A program made the position numbers and the translations under genes. Below, one piece after another: positions 9,566 through 17,584 of a stretch of DNA of 41,988 nt; position 1 is the stretch's first letter, and each line of letters begins with the position of its first letter. The notes beneath the pieces are model-generated. The model did not search any database. It saw nothing but the letters and a program-made list of their open reading frames with translations, and had not been told where the DNA came from. The stretch covers positions 1-41,988 of the forward strand of contig NZ_RJWG01000016.1 in NCBI RefSeq assembly GCF_004011155.1, read 5' to 3'. Origin of the DNA: Clostridium prolinivorans. Its GTDB lineage: Bacteria > Bacillota > Clostridia > Clostridiales > Clostridiaceae.

Positions 9566-9612
9566 AAATACCTTCAAGGCTGTTAAAATTAATGCTTTGA
9601 AGGTATTTTTTT
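9566..9612 (+). terminator. Terminator after tRNA-Arg(ACG)
   Basis: AATACCTTCAA pairs with TTGAAGGTATT across a loop of about 19 bases and is followed by a T run. Confidence 0.85.
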
Positions 9613-9780
9613 ATAATTAAAAATATTTCTATTTTAGTAGAAAAAATAATTTTGTTACATTTTAATTATAAAAATGTTGCATAATTTATTTTATTTTTTT
9701 ATAATTAATAAATAAAAATGATGAATAAAATCACAAAATGTCTAAAATTTATGGTTTTTAATAGTTTTTATATAAAAAAC

Positions 9781-9808
9781 TTGACTATAAATACAAATAG
9801 TGTAACAT
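9781..9808 (+). promoter_or_regulatory. Possible promoter of the CheX-like gene
   Basis: TTGACT at 9781-9786 and TAACAT at 9803-9808 are separated by 16 bases, upstream of the AAGGAG at 9832. The -10 box is weak. Confidence 0.45.
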
Positions 9809-9839
9809 TTAAAGTATAAAATGTATTTGGTAAGGAGAA

Positions 9840-10295
9840 GTGGTAGATGTGGATTTAAAAAGTTCCATAATTGAAGCTGTAACTGAGTTGTTTCAAATGT
9901 TTGGGTTAAATTCTTATTTTAAAGAAGAAATATATGAAAAACATCAGTTTATTGGCGAACAAGTTAATGTATTAATAGGGCTTACAGAAAATATAAAAGG
10001 AAACGTTATAATAGGATTTAAAAAATCTACAGCTTCTCAAGTAATTTCAGCAATGATGGGCGGAACAGAAATTAAAGAACTTGATTTTATGGCTAAAAGT
10101 GCTTTAGGGGAACTTGCAAATATGGCTTTAGGTTCTGCTATTATGAAACTAAATACAGAAAAAGTTATTAGTTTATCTCCACCTACTGTTGTTGTTGGAG
10201 AAGATATGTCTCTAACTGTAAGTGGAAATAATTCTACAAAACTTATTTTTAACTTAAATGATGATATATTTAACATTATAATAGCAATTGATTAA
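9840..10295 (+). CDS. CheX-like chemotaxis phosphatase family protein
   Basis: About 150 residues of CheC/CheX type. The phosphatase-like motif GELANMALGSAIMKL supplies the Glu and Asn that in CheX attack CheY-phosphate. The region before it (GNVIIGFKKSTASQVISAMMGG) is also characteristic. In the family these proteins dephosphorylate CheY; stand-alone copies outside che operons may act on other receiver domains. Two GTG codons compete as start: 9840 (2 bases after AAGGAG, tight) and 9849 (11 bases after it, long); 9849 is physically more plausible. No che genes are adjacent. Confidence 0.82.
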   Translation: MVDVDLKSSIIEAVTELFQMFGLNSYFKEEIYEKHQFIGEQVNVLIGLTENIKGNVIIGFKKSTASQVISAMMGGTEIKELDFMAKSALGELANMALGSAIMKLNTEKVISLSPPTVVVGEDMSLTVSGNNSTKLIFNLNDDIFNIIIAID

Positions 10296-10328
10296 CACTT
10301 TAAGAGGCTTTAGCAAAACCTATAAAAT

Positions 10329-11237
10329 TTATGAATTATTTTGCGAAAGCTTCTTAGCTACTCCAATTTTCTCTCCCATAAATACAGAAGTTTCAAAACC
10401 TAATTTTGTTTGATATATTATATCTTCATCTATTTTAACCTTATTTTTCTCAAAAAAAAGCATTATTGTAGATCCGCCAAATTTAAAATAACCTTTTTCA
10501 TCTCCTTTATTAACTCTTTTATTTGGAATGAATGTTTGAACTATAGAACCTACACAAGTTGCTCCAACTTCAACATATAAAACATCTCCAAAATTTTCTG
10601 AGTGAAATAAACTCCATTCTCTTTTATTTTCACAAAATAATTTTTTTACATTTTGAATAGCTATAGGATTTACAGAATAATAAAAGCCCTTTATTTTAGA
10701 AGTTTCACTACATATTCCGCTATCAATAAAATGGAAACGATGATAATCAGTAGGACAGAGTCTTAAAATTAAACAAGTACCTCCTTTATACATATTTGCT
10801 ATTGTATCATTTTTTATAAGTTCTCTAAGACTATAAGTAAATCCTTTAACTTGAACTAAATTTTCTAAATCTATATTCTCATAAGAAAATAGTTTTCCAT
10901 CTGCAGGCGATATCAATATTTCTTTATTCATATTTATAGGACGAGATTTAGTATTTAATTTTCTATAAAAAAATTCATTAAAAGTTTTAAAATCTTCTTC
11001 TTTTTTTTCAAACTCTGACATATTTATATTAAATTCATTTATAAAACTTTTTATTTTTCTTTTGCTTATTTTTCTATCTAAATACCAACCATATATCTTT
11101 GAAAAACATTTTTTCTTTATAAAACTTTCTAAAAGTTTCATTCCTATTGGAGATGAATAAGTCCAATTTAAATATTTTTCTCCAGCTACTTTTTCTATTT
11201 CATATGATTTTTTTTTTCTATCATAATATTTTATCAT
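10329..11237 (-). CDS. psd: Phosphatidylserine decarboxylase
   Basis: The 302-residue protein converts phosphatidylserine to phosphatidylethanolamine at the membrane and matures by self-cleavage. The cleavage motif is GGST at residues 254-257 (the usual form is LGST), where Ser256 becomes the pyruvoyl group. Other family marks are [17 protein letters not shown] and the VGATCVGSI region. Start: an upstream in-frame ATG at 11258 lies within the ribosome-binding area, while AAGGAG sits 9 bases before the ATG at 11237. No pssA is adjacent. The L-to-G change in the LGST motif does occur in clostridial type II enzymes. Confidence 0.93.
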   Translation of the reverse strand: MIKYYDRKKKSYEIEKVAGEKYLNWTYSSPIGMKLLESFIKKKCFSKIYGWYLDRKISKRKIKSFINEFNINMSEFEKKEEDFKTFNEFFYRKLNTKSRPINMNKEILISPADGKLFSYENIDLENLVQVKGFTYSLRELIKNDTIANMYKGGTCLILRLCPTDYHRFHFIDSGICSETSKIKGFYYSVNPIAIQNVKKLFCENKREWSLFHSENFGDVLYVEVGATCVGSIVQTFIPNKRVNKGDEKGYFKFGGSTIMLFFEKNKVKIDEDIIYQTKLGFETSVFMGEKIGVAKKLSQNNS

Positions 11238-11430
11238 TACATAAATCTCCTTATACAATAAAAAATTTCAATAAAAATCTAGTAACTACTATTAATCAAA
11301 AAATAAAAATACATACCTTTATCAATAAAATAAATTAAAACTTTATATTTTGTATTTTATCATTAGCTATATTTTTTATCCACTTTTTAATTTATAAATA
11401 CATGGTAAATAAATAAGAATTTTAAAAAAC

Positions 11431-11459
11431 TATGAAAGTTTTTTTCATATTGATATAAT
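11431..11459 (+). promoter_or_regulatory. Candidate RpiR operator over promoter
   Basis: The inverted repeat TATGAAA-GTTTT-TTTCATA (11431-11449) lies directly upstream of a TATAAT at 11454-11459. No good -35 box is visible, because the operator occupies that position. RpiR/MurR-family operators are often TGAAA/TTTCA dyads, so self-regulation is plausible. Confidence 0.5.
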
Positions 11460-11490
11460 AATATATATAAACCAAAGGAGGAAAACAAAA

Positions 11491-12348
11491 ATGCCTGGCA
11501 GTTTGATAAAAATAAAAGAAATATTAGATAATATAAGTCCATCTGAAAGGAAAGTAGCAAAATATATAATTGAAAATCCAGATAGTGTATCAAATCTTCC
11601 TATAGGAGAGCTTGCTAAAAGGATAGGAACAAGTGAAGCAACTATTGTAAGGTTATGTAAAATTCTTGATTTTAAAGGTTATAAAGATTTTAGAATAAGC
11701 ATTACAAAAGATATAGCCTCTATGAAAAAAGAAGATGAAGAAGAACAATATACAGATGTAAAACCTGGAGATTCTTTAGAATCCATAATACAGAATATAA
11801 GTTATAATAATAAAAAATCCATTGATAATACTTTAGAGATAATTTCTTTTGATGAAATAAATAAAGCAGTAGATGCAATTGTATCAGCAGATAGAATTGA
11901 GTTTTTTGGTATAGGGGCTTCATTTATTATTGCTTATGATGCTATGCAAAAGTTTTCAAGAATAAATAAAATAGCATTAAGTTTTCCAGACCCACATCTT
12001 CAAATAGCTTCTGCAGCTAACTTAAAAAAAGAAGATGTTGCTGTTGCTATATCTTATTCAGGAGAAACTAAAGATACATATGATTCTATAAAAATGGCTA
12101 AAGAATCGGGAGCAACTACTATAAGTATAACAAAATTTGGTCAAAATCCTATAAGTAATATTTGTGATATAAAACTATTTGTATCAGCACCAGAAATAAG
12201 TATAAGAAGTGGTGCTATGTCTTCAAGAATTGCTCAGCTTAATGTTATAGATATTTTATTTTCTGCTGTTACAAGCAAACAATTTAATGAAGTAAAAAAA
12301 TATTTACAAAACACTAGAAAATCTATAAGAGAAAAGAAAATAAAGTAA
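11491..12348 (+). CDS. MurR/RpiR family transcriptional regulator (HTH_6 + SIS)
   Basis: The 285-residue protein has an N-terminal HTH_6 domain ([20 protein letters not shown], about residues 37-56). A C-terminal SIS domain (about 120-260, [17 protein letters not shown] and [11 protein letters not shown]) binds phosphosugars in this family. It would control sugar or amino-sugar genes, but none lie nearby. AAAGGAGG stands 8 bases before the ATG. It converges with the carboxyltransferase gene, and the two share a terminator. The ligand is unknown. Confidence 0.92.
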   Translation: MPGSLIKIKEILDNISPSERKVAKYIIENPDSVSNLPIGELAKRIGTSEATIVRLCKILDFKGYKDFRISITKDIASMKKEDEEEQYTDVKPGDSLESIIQNISYNNKKSIDNTLEIISFDEINKAVDAIVSADRIEFFGIGASFIIAYDAMQKFSRINKIALSFPDPHLQIASAANLKKEDVAVAISYSGETKDTYDSIKMAKESGATTISITKFGQNPISNICDIKLFVSAPEISIRSGAMSSRIAQLNVIDILFSAVTSKQFNEVKKYLQNTRKSIREKKIK

Positions 12349-12375
12349 AAAGTCAGCTTATATTGGCTGACTTTT
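12347..12375. terminator. Bidirectional terminator between convergent genes
   Basis: AAAAGTCAGC-(9)-GCTGACTTTT is a perfect stem with A on one side and T on the other. It serves the RpiR gene (+) and the carboxyltransferase gene (-). It overlaps the last codons of the minus-strand gene. Confidence 0.88.
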
Positions 12376-13746
12376 ATATTCACTTCTTATTTGATCTGTT
12401 GTAGGATTTAAATGCTTATTTCTTATAAATTCTTCTGCTATTTGAGGAAATAAAATATAAGTTAGTACATCTTCTTCACTGTTTGTTATATATTTAAGCT
12501 TTTCTTTTGTATTTTCAAAAATAGGCTTAAGTGTATCTGCAAACCTTGTAGTTATTCTTTCATCTCCTTGAAGAGCTTTATTTAAAAGATCTTCATTAAT
12601 TTTTCCAGGAGATTTTCCGTACTCTCCTCTGCAATAAGCCTTTACCTCTTTAAGTATCATTTTATATCTTTCTCCTGTAAGAACATTTATAGTAGCTTGA
12701 GTACCAACCATCTGACTCATAGGGGTTACAAGTGGAGGGTAACCTAAGTCTTCTCTTACTTTTGGAACTTCCTTTAAAACTTCTTCAAGTTTTTCTATAG
12801 AATTTTGACTTTTAAGCTGTGATATCATATTAGAAAGCATTCCTCCAGGTATTTGATAAGTTAAAGCTTCTGGTTGAGGACTTAAAACCTTAGCATCTAA
12901 AATACCAGATTGTATAAAATTTTCCCTTATAGGTTTGAAATAATTATTTATAGATTTAAGTTTATAACTTTCAATGCCTGTATTAAATCCCATATTTTTC
13001 AGTACTTCATTCATAGTTTCAGTTGGAGGCTGAGATGTGCCGCTTGAAAAAGAAGAAATAGCACAATCAATTCCATCAACTCCTGCCTCTATAGCTTTTA
13101 AATAAGACATTTCAGCTAATCCGTTTGTAGAATGTGAATGAATATATACTGGAATTTTGACAGCTTCTTTTATTCCTTTAATTAAACTATAAGCAGTATT
13201 AGGCATTATAAGTCCTGCCATATCTTTTAAACAAATAGAATCAGCTCCCATATTTTCAAGTTCTTTAGCTAAACTTATATAACTTTCTGTATTATGAATA
13301 GGGCTTATAGTATATACTATAGTTCCTTGTGCATGAGCCCCTTGTTTTTTAGTTTCATAAATAGCAGTTTCTATATTTCTAAAATCATTTAAAGCATCAA
13401 AAATTCTTATTATATCGATTCCATAATAAACTGCCATTTTAATAAATTCCCTAACTACATCATCTGGATAATGTTTATATCCAAGTAAATTTTGACCTCT
13501 TAAAAGCATTTGAAGTGGAGTTTTTTTTACTACAGATTTTATCTTTTTTAATCTTTCCCAAGGATCTTCATTTAAATATCTTATACATGCATCAAAAGTA
13601 GCTCCTCCCCAGCATTCTATAGAATAATATCCAGCATCATCTAATTCTCTAAGTATAGGAGCAAATTGATTAAAAGAAAGTCTTGTAGCAATAAGAGATT
13701 GATTAGCATCTCTAAGAACTGTTTCAGTTATATGTATGTTACTCAC
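12358..13746 (-). CDS. Biotin-dependent carboxyltransferase subunit (OadA / transcarboxylase 5S type), no biotin domain
   Basis: The protein has 462 residues. Features of the oxaloacetate decarboxylase alpha / pyruvate carboxylase carboxyltransferase domain are ITETVLRDANQSLIATR at the start, ECWGGATFD, the carboxylated-lysine-like CLKDMAGL and YIHSHSTNGLAEM with metal-binding His-x-His. The PYC_OADA region (PGGMLSNM) completes it. The C-terminal biotinyl domain (AMKM motif) of full-length OadA is absent, so a separate biotin carrier would be needed; none is seen in the window. Two GTG starts are possible: 13755 (1 base after AGGAGA) and 13746 (10 bases after GGAG, chosen). Confidence 0.85.
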   Translation of the reverse strand: MSNIHITETVLRDANQSLIATRLSFNQFAPILRELDDAGYYSIECWGGATFDACIRYLNEDPWERLKKIKSVVKKTPLQMLLRGQNLLGYKHYPDDVVREFIKMAVYYGIDIIRIFDALNDFRNIETAIYETKKQGAHAQGTIVYTISPIHNTESYISLAKELENMGADSICLKDMAGLIMPNTAYSLIKGIKEAVKIPVYIHSHSTNGLAEMSYLKAIEAGVDGIDCAISSFSSGTSQPPTETMNEVLKNMGFNTGIESYKLKSINNYFKPIRENFIQSGILDAKVLSPQPEALTYQIPGGMLSNMISQLKSQNSIEKLEEVLKEVPKVREDLGYPPLVTPMSQMVGTQATINVLTGERYKMILKEVKAYCRGEYGKSPGKINEDLLNKALQGDERITTRFADTLKPIFENTKEKLKYITNSEEDVLTYILFPQIAEEFIRNKHLNPTTDQIRSEYKSQPI

Positions 13747-13937
13747 TAAATTCACTCTCCTAAATTTATAATAAAAAATGGTATTGTTTACTTATATTAA
13801 GAATATATCAAAAATAATAATTTTAAAAGTATTATTTGTAATAAAAATAATTTTACATATAAAGTATTAAATTTATGTATATATATAATGAAATAATATT
13901 TAACATATTAAGAAAAAAATAAGAAATTATAGAGCTA

Positions 13938-13966
13938 TTGACTTTAAAAATAAACTATAATAAAAT
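13938..13966 (+). promoter_or_regulatory. Promoter of tRNA-Arg(CCT)
   Basis: TTGACT at 13938-13943 and TAAAAT at 13961-13966 are spaced by 17 bases, 19 bases before the tRNA. Confidence 0.6.
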
Positions 13967-13985
13967 ATTATGGTAAATAAAATAT

Positions 13986-14062
13986 GTTTCCGTAGCTCAG
14001 AAGGATAGAGCGACCGCCTCCTAAGCGGTAGGCCGTGGGTTCGATTCCCGCCGGGAACACCA
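13986..14062 (+). tRNA. tRNA-Arg (CCT)
   Basis: The anticodon arm CCGC-CTCCTAA-GCGG gives CCT. The acceptor GTTTCCG/CGGGAAC has one T-G pair. Discriminator A and an encoded CCA follow. Confidence 0.95.
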
Positions 14063-14104
14063 AAGTGGCAGTGGATATTTAGATATTCATCTGCCACTTT
14101 TTTT
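14063..14104 (+). terminator. Terminator after tRNA-Arg(CCT)
   Basis: AAGTGGCAG pairs with CTGCCACTT and is followed by TTTTT. A second inner pairing, ATATTTAGATAT, lies in the loop. Confidence 0.88.
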
Positions 14105-14123
14105 AAAAAAGGGGGTATAAAAT

Positions 14124-15317
14124 TTGGGTGAATTTTTAGAAATAAATACTGTTTTTGGACAATTAAATAGTTTAATAAATCTTATTGAAAATATAAATAA
14201 AAATGTTCCTTTTAAACAGATTTTAGAATATATATTTAATACATTTTCTAAATATATACCTTATACTCATATAGGTGTTGCACTTATTGAGTATGATAAA
14301 AAAATGGTAAGAGCTTCTTATGGTATAAGTAGTGATAATCATAAAAATTTAGTGTCTAAAATGAAAGGAATTGAAGCATATTTAGATAATACAAGTCTTA
14401 GTAAAATTGTTAAAAATGGTGAAGAAAGAATTATAAATGATTTAGAAGAATATGTAAAAGGAAAACCGCTTAAAGAATATAATAAGATACTTATTGAAGA
14501 AGGAATAAAATCTTCTATAACATTTCCTTTAAAAAGTAATAATAAAGTCATAGGAATAATATTTTTTTCAAGTAATTTAAAAAACATATATAAAAAAGAA
14601 CACATAATATTTTTAAGAACATTAGCTAATAGTATTGCTTTAAGTCTTGAAAAAGATATTTTAATAAAAGATATGATTATAAGTTCAACTTTAGCTTTAG
14701 CTAAACTTACTGAAGAAAGAGATTCTGAAACAGGAGATCATATTTATAGAATAAAAAAATATTCTAAAATGATTGCTGGATTTTTATCTAAAGAAGATAA
14801 ATATAAAGATATAATAGATATAGAGTATATAGACAATATTGAAAGATTTAGTCCTCTTCACGATATAGGAAAAGTTGCAATTCCTGATGAAATATTATTA
14901 AAATCAGGTAAATTAACATATGAAGAATTTGAAATAATGAAAAAACATACTATTTATGGAGCAAAAGTTTTAAAAACAGCAGATGAAATTTTAGAACGAA
15001 ATGGTATGAGTATATATAAAATGGCAATAGATATAGTAGAGGGACACCATGAAAAATGGGATGGCTCTGGGTATCCTTATGGCAAAAAAGGAGAGGATAT
15101 TCCTCTTAGTGCAAGAATAGTTGCTGTGGCAGATGTATTTGATGCATTAACCAGTAAAAGACCATATAAAAAACCTTTTAGCTTTGAAGATACTATAAAA
15201 ATAATAAAAGAAGGTTCTGGAAATCATTTTGATCCATTTATTGTAGATGTATTTATCAAAAATATTAATGCTATAAAATCAAAATATCAAAATTTTAAAA
15301 ACAATAATATTTTGTAA
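14124..15317 (+). CDS. GAF domain + HD-GYP domain protein (predicted c-di-GMP phosphodiesterase)
   Basis: The 397-residue protein has an N-terminal GAF-like sensor (about residues 15-175, HIGVALIEYDKKMVRASYG, SITFPLKSNNKVIGIIFFS). A C-terminal HD-GYP domain (about 190-385) follows, with SETGDHIYRIKKYS, HDIGKVAIPDEILLK, EGHHEKWDGSGYPYG and ARIVAVADVFDALTSKRPYK. All HD and GYP residues for metal binding and c-di-GMP hydrolysis are present. The signal read by the GAF domain is unknown. The start is TTG, 7 bases after GGGGG. It is cytosolic, with no membrane segment. The preceding tRNA terminator separates it from the tRNA gene. Confidence 0.92.
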   Translation: MGEFLEINTVFGQLNSLINLIENINKNVPFKQILEYIFNTFSKYIPYTHIGVALIEYDKKMVRASYGISSDNHKNLVSKMKGIEAYLDNTSLSKIVKNGEERIINDLEEYVKGKPLKEYNKILIEEGIKSSITFPLKSNNKVIGIIFFSSNLKNIYKKEHIIFLRTLANSIALSLEKDILIKDMIISSTLALAKLTEERDSETGDHIYRIKKYSKMIAGFLSKEDKYKDIIDIEYIDNIERFSPLHDIGKVAIPDEILLKSGKLTYEEFEIMKKHTIYGAKVLKTADEILERNGMSIYKMAIDIVEGHHEKWDGSGYPYGKKGEDIPLSARIVAVADVFDALTSKRPYKKPFSFEDTIKIIKEGSGNHFDPFIVDVFIKNINAIKSKYQNFKNNNIL

Positions 15318-15365
15318 AATTTAATTATTAAAATATATAAAGTATTCAAGTTGAAAGGAATAAAA

Positions 15366-15815
15366 ATGCAAGAATTGTTTATAAAAGAAGCTATAAAAGA
15401 AGCCTATAAAGCATTAAAATTAAACGAAGTTCCTGTAGGTGCGATTATAGTAAAAGATAATAAAATTATTTCCCGGGCATTTAATCTTAAAGAAAAGTTA
15501 AAAGATCCTACAGCTCATGCTGAAATTTTAGCTATAAAAAAAGCTTGTAAAGTTCTAAATAATTGGAGACTTTCAGGATGTAGCTTATATGTTACATTGG
15601 AACCATGTCCTATGTGTGCTTCGGCTATAGCTCAAGCTAGAATAAGTAATTTATATATAGGAACATTTGATCCAACTTCAGGAGGCTGTGGTTCTGTAAT
15701 AAATATTATAGAAAACCCATATTTAAATTACAAAGTTAATGTTAATTGGATTTACAGCAGTGAATGTAGCAGAATATTAACAGAATTTTTTAAAACAAAA
15801 AGAAAAGATATATAA
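15366..15815 (+). CDS. tadA: tRNA-specific adenosine deaminase
   Basis: The 149-residue cytidine-deaminase-fold enzyme has zinc ligand His51 and catalytic Glu53 in HAE, and Cys81 and Cys84 in PCPMC. TadA converts A34 to inosine in tRNA-Arg(ACG), a gene present at 9489 in this window. Its position before the SRP RNA and dnaX repeats the order of B. subtilis (yaaJ-scr-dnaX). An upstream in-frame TTG at 15351 is unlikely, because AAAGGA at 15354 fits the ATG at 15366. Confidence 0.93.
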   Translation: MQELFIKEAIKEAYKALKLNEVPVGAIIVKDNKIISRAFNLKEKLKDPTAHAEILAIKKACKVLNNWRLSGCSLYVTLEPCPMCASAIAQARISNLYIGTFDPTSGGCGSVINIIENPYLNYKVNVNWIYSSECSRILTEFFKTKRKDI

Positions 15816-16005
15816 TAAATAATAGCTAAAACTTATGAGAATATGTTAATGAAGAATCAATTAAAAATTATAATAATTGAAAAACATTATAATATATATT
15901 AAAATGTTTTTATAACGAATTTTATACAAATTAAAAAATATAGAAAATAACCAAATTCATATATAAACATTAAAAGCAGTATATTGATTTAGTGAGGTGT
16001 TTTAA

Positions 16006-16506
16006 GTGGAAAATGAAATATTAGAAATTTTAAAAGGAATGCAAAAAAATATATCATTAATACAAGAAGATATGTCAGATCTAAAAGAAGACATGTCAGG
16101 CTTAAAGAATGAAGTAACAGGGTTAAAAGAAGATATGTCAGGCTTAAAGAATGAAGTAGCAGGGTTAAAAGAAGACATGTCAGGATTAAAAAATGAAGTA
16201 ACATGGTTAAAAGAAGGCATGTCAGGATTAAAGAATGAAGTAGCAGGATTAAAAGAAGACATGTCAGAATTAAAGAATGAAGTAGCAGGATTAAAAGAAG
16301 ATGTAGCAGTACTAAAAAATGATGTAATAGAGTTAAAAGAAGGTCAAGAAAGACTTGAAAAGAAAGTTGATTCTATATTTGAACAAACTGTTGATTTAAC
16401 TGAGTTTAAAACAAGTGTGTTAGTTAAATTAGAAGATTTAAAAGAAGTTAAGGAAGTAACTAAAACTAATTGCTATGAAATAGCTAAACTTAAAGCAGTA
16501 AAATAA
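16006..16506 (+). CDS. Heptad-repeat coiled-coil protein of unknown function
   Basis: The protein has 166 residues with a GTG start 6 bases after GAGGTG. Almost all of it is a predicted coiled coil. Residues 23-100 are made of a 14-residue unit, MSGLKNEVAGLKED, with hydrophobic residues every 3-4 positions. A less repetitive region (GQERLEKKVDSIFEQTVDLTEF) and a charged tail follow. There is no signal peptide or membrane segment. Similar clostridial proteins of this kind have no known role. The two minus-strand ORFs over the repeat are shadows. The repeat number probably varies by slippage. Confidence 0.8.
   Translation: MENEILEILKGMQKNISLIQEDMSDLKEDMSGLKNEVTGLKEDMSGLKNEVAGLKEDMSGLKNEVTWLKEGMSGLKNEVAGLKEDMSELKNEVAGLKEDVAVLKNDVIELKEGQERLEKKVDSIFEQTVDLTEFKTSVLVKLEDLKEVKEVTKTNCYEIAKLKAVK
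16093..16302 (+). repeat. Five 42-bp in-frame tandem repeats
   Basis: Units begin at 16093, 16135, 16177, 16219 and 16261, each starting ATGTCAG, preceded by a half unit at 16072. They differ by a few bases (GTAACA/GTAGCA, GGG/TGG/GGA). Each unit encodes two heptads. Confidence 0.92.
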
Positions 16507-16543
16507 TTATATTTTAGTTATTATATATATTTCACAATCATAA

Positions 16544-16573
16544 TTGATTTATTTATATATTTCATAGTATAAT
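16544..16573 (+). promoter_or_regulatory. Promoter upstream of small ORF and tRNA-Ser(CGA)
   Basis: TTGATT at 16544-16549 and TATAAT at 16568-16573 are spaced by 18 bases. The start would be about 90 bases before the tRNA, leaving a leader that carries the small ORF at 16601. Confidence 0.6.
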
Positions 16574-16600
16574 TATATAGAATTTAATTAGGAGAGATAT

Positions 16601-16669
16601 ATGAGAGGTCTATGGTACCTGACTCGAAATAATGTTACTTGCTCCGAAAACTTAATAATTAATTATTAA
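16601..16669 (+). CDS. Possible 22-residue leader ORF before tRNA-Ser(CGA)
   Basis: The ATG follows TAGGAGAG with a 6-base spacer and sits 27 bases after a good -10 box. The peptide begins MRGLWYLTRNNVTCSENL, and its stop codon ends 2 bases before the tRNA. No homologue is recognised. It may simply be the tRNA precursor's leader. Confidence 0.3.
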   Translation: MRGLWYLTRNNVTCSENLIINY

Positions 16670-16671
16670 AT

Positions 16672-16760
16672 GGAAGCGTATCGAAGTGGTCATAACGAGC
16701 CGCACTCGAAATGCGGTAGTCCTCAGGGGCTCGTGGGTTCGAATCCCACCGCTTCCGCCA
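16672..16760 (+). tRNA. tRNA-Ser (CGA)
   Basis: The anticodon arm CCGCA-CTCGAAA-TGCGG gives CGA. A long variable arm, the acceptor GGAAGCG/CGCTTCC, and G plus encoded CCA are present. Confidence 0.95.
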
Positions 16761-16770
16761 AAATGGAGGG

Positions 16771-16798
16771 TTCTAGCAGATTTTGCTAGAGCTTTTTT
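16771..16798 (+). terminator. Terminator after tRNA-Ser(CGA)
   Basis: The stem TCTAGCA-(5)-TGCTAGA is followed by GCTTTTTTG. Confidence 0.82.
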
Positions 16799-16865
16799 GT
16801 ATGGATTTTTTATGAGAAATAGGTATGCATCGCCTGTTTTACGACGAAATATTTTGGATTAATTA

Positions 16866-16899
16866 TAAAAAAATAAGGCATACAATTTGTATGCCTTAT
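16866..16899 (-). terminator. Terminator of the Val-Thr-Tyr tRNA operon
   Basis: AATAAGGCATACA / TGTATGCCTTATT forms a long stem. On the minus strand it is followed by a T run (A run on plus at 16866-16873), directly after the tRNA-Tyr 3' end. Confidence 0.88.
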
Positions 16900-16984
16900 T
16901 GGTGGAGGAAGATGGATTCGAACCATCGAAGTCAGAGACAACAGATTTACAGTCTGCCCCCTTTGGCCACTCGGGAATTCCTCC
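16900..16984 (-). tRNA. tRNA-Tyr (GTA)
   Basis: On the minus strand the anticodon arm CAGA-CTGTAAA-TCTG gives GTA. A long variable arm, the acceptor GGAGGAA/TTCCTCC, A and an encoded CCA are present. It is the last gene of a three-tRNA operon. Confidence 0.95.
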
Positions 16985-16989
16985 ACATA

Positions 16990-17064
16990 TGGAGCTGGCA
17001 ATAGGAATCGAACCTACAACCTGCTGATTACAAGTCAGCTGCTCTACCGTTGAGCCATGCCAGC
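16990..17064 (-). tRNA. tRNA-Thr (TGT)
   Basis: On the minus strand the anticodon arm CTGA-CTTGTAA-TCAG gives TGT. The acceptor GCTGGCA/TGCCAGC is followed by T and an encoded CCA. It lies 5 bases from tRNA-Tyr. Confidence 0.95.
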
Positions 17065-17076
17065 ATATTGATTTTA

Positions 17077-17152
17077 TGGTGGGCACAACAGGGCTCGAAC
17101 CTGTGACCCTCTGCTTGTAAGGCAGATGCTCTCCCAGCTGAGCTATGCGCCC
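17077..17152 (-). tRNA. tRNA-Val (TAC)
   Basis: On the minus strand the anticodon arm CTGC-CTTACAA-GCAG gives TAC. The acceptor GGGCGCA pairs with TGTGCCC. A and an encoded CCA are present. It is the first gene of the operon. Confidence 0.95.
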
Positions 17153-17192
17153 TTAATTTAAAAGATTAATATCGGCTCATCCGACGAAGATT

Positions 17193-17221
17193 ATTATATA
17201 TTGAATATGTAATTTAATCAA
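17193..17221 (-). promoter_or_regulatory. Promoter of the Val-Thr-Tyr tRNA operon
   Basis: On the minus strand, TTGATT (17221-17216) and TATAAT (17198-17193) have a 17-base spacer, about 40 bases before tRNA-Val. The rest of 17153-17391 is AT-rich with no gene. Confidence 0.75.
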
Positions 17222-17391
17222 ATACATAAAACAGCGATTATTTCAAATTATATCTTATTTGCTTTAATTTTTAGCTTTTTTTAAGCATTTAAACATATAT
17301 ACAAAAACTATAATATTATAATTATTAAAATATAAAAAATAAAAAAAGAATAAATTTCATAACTTTCCACAAATAAATATAAGAATAACTA

Positions 17392-17420
17392 TTGATTTAA
17401 AATTAAAATCATAGTATAAT
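17392..17420 (+). promoter_or_regulatory. Promoter for tRNA-Ser(GGA) and SRP RNA
   Basis: TTGATT at 17392-17397 and TATAAT at 17415-17420 have a 17-base spacer, about 64 bases before the tRNA. No terminator separates the tRNA from the SRP RNA, so both are probably transcribed together. Confidence 0.8.
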
Positions 17421-17483
17421 CAATCTTGTCGTTAATAAATATATAAATTATAAAAATTTAATAGTTTGTTTCATGAGTGATAT

Positions 17484-17574
17484 GGAGAGATGTCCGAGTT
17501 GGCTTAAGGGGCACGCCTGGAAAGCGTGTGTAGGGGAAACTCTACCGAGGGTTCGAATCCCTCTCTCTCCGCCA
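17484..17574 (+). tRNA. tRNA-Ser (GGA)
   Basis: The anticodon arm CACGC-CTGGAAA-GCGTG gives GGA. A long variable arm, the acceptor GGAGAGA/TCTCTCC, and G plus encoded CCA are present. Confidence 0.96.
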
Positions 17575-17584
17575 TTTAAACTTT

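Noticed and set aside
15989..16262. Two minus-strand ORFs (71 and 86 residues) over the 42-bp repeats
   Set aside because: They are antisense shadows of the plus-strand coiled-coil repeats, which have the RBS and a sensible protein pattern.
16093..16302. Possible CRISPR array
   Set aside because: The 42-bp units are directly adjacent with no unique spacers, and they encode heptads in frame.
16810..17086. Minus-strand ORFs of 63 and 75 residues
   Set aside because: They read through the tRNA-Tyr and tRNA-Thr genes.
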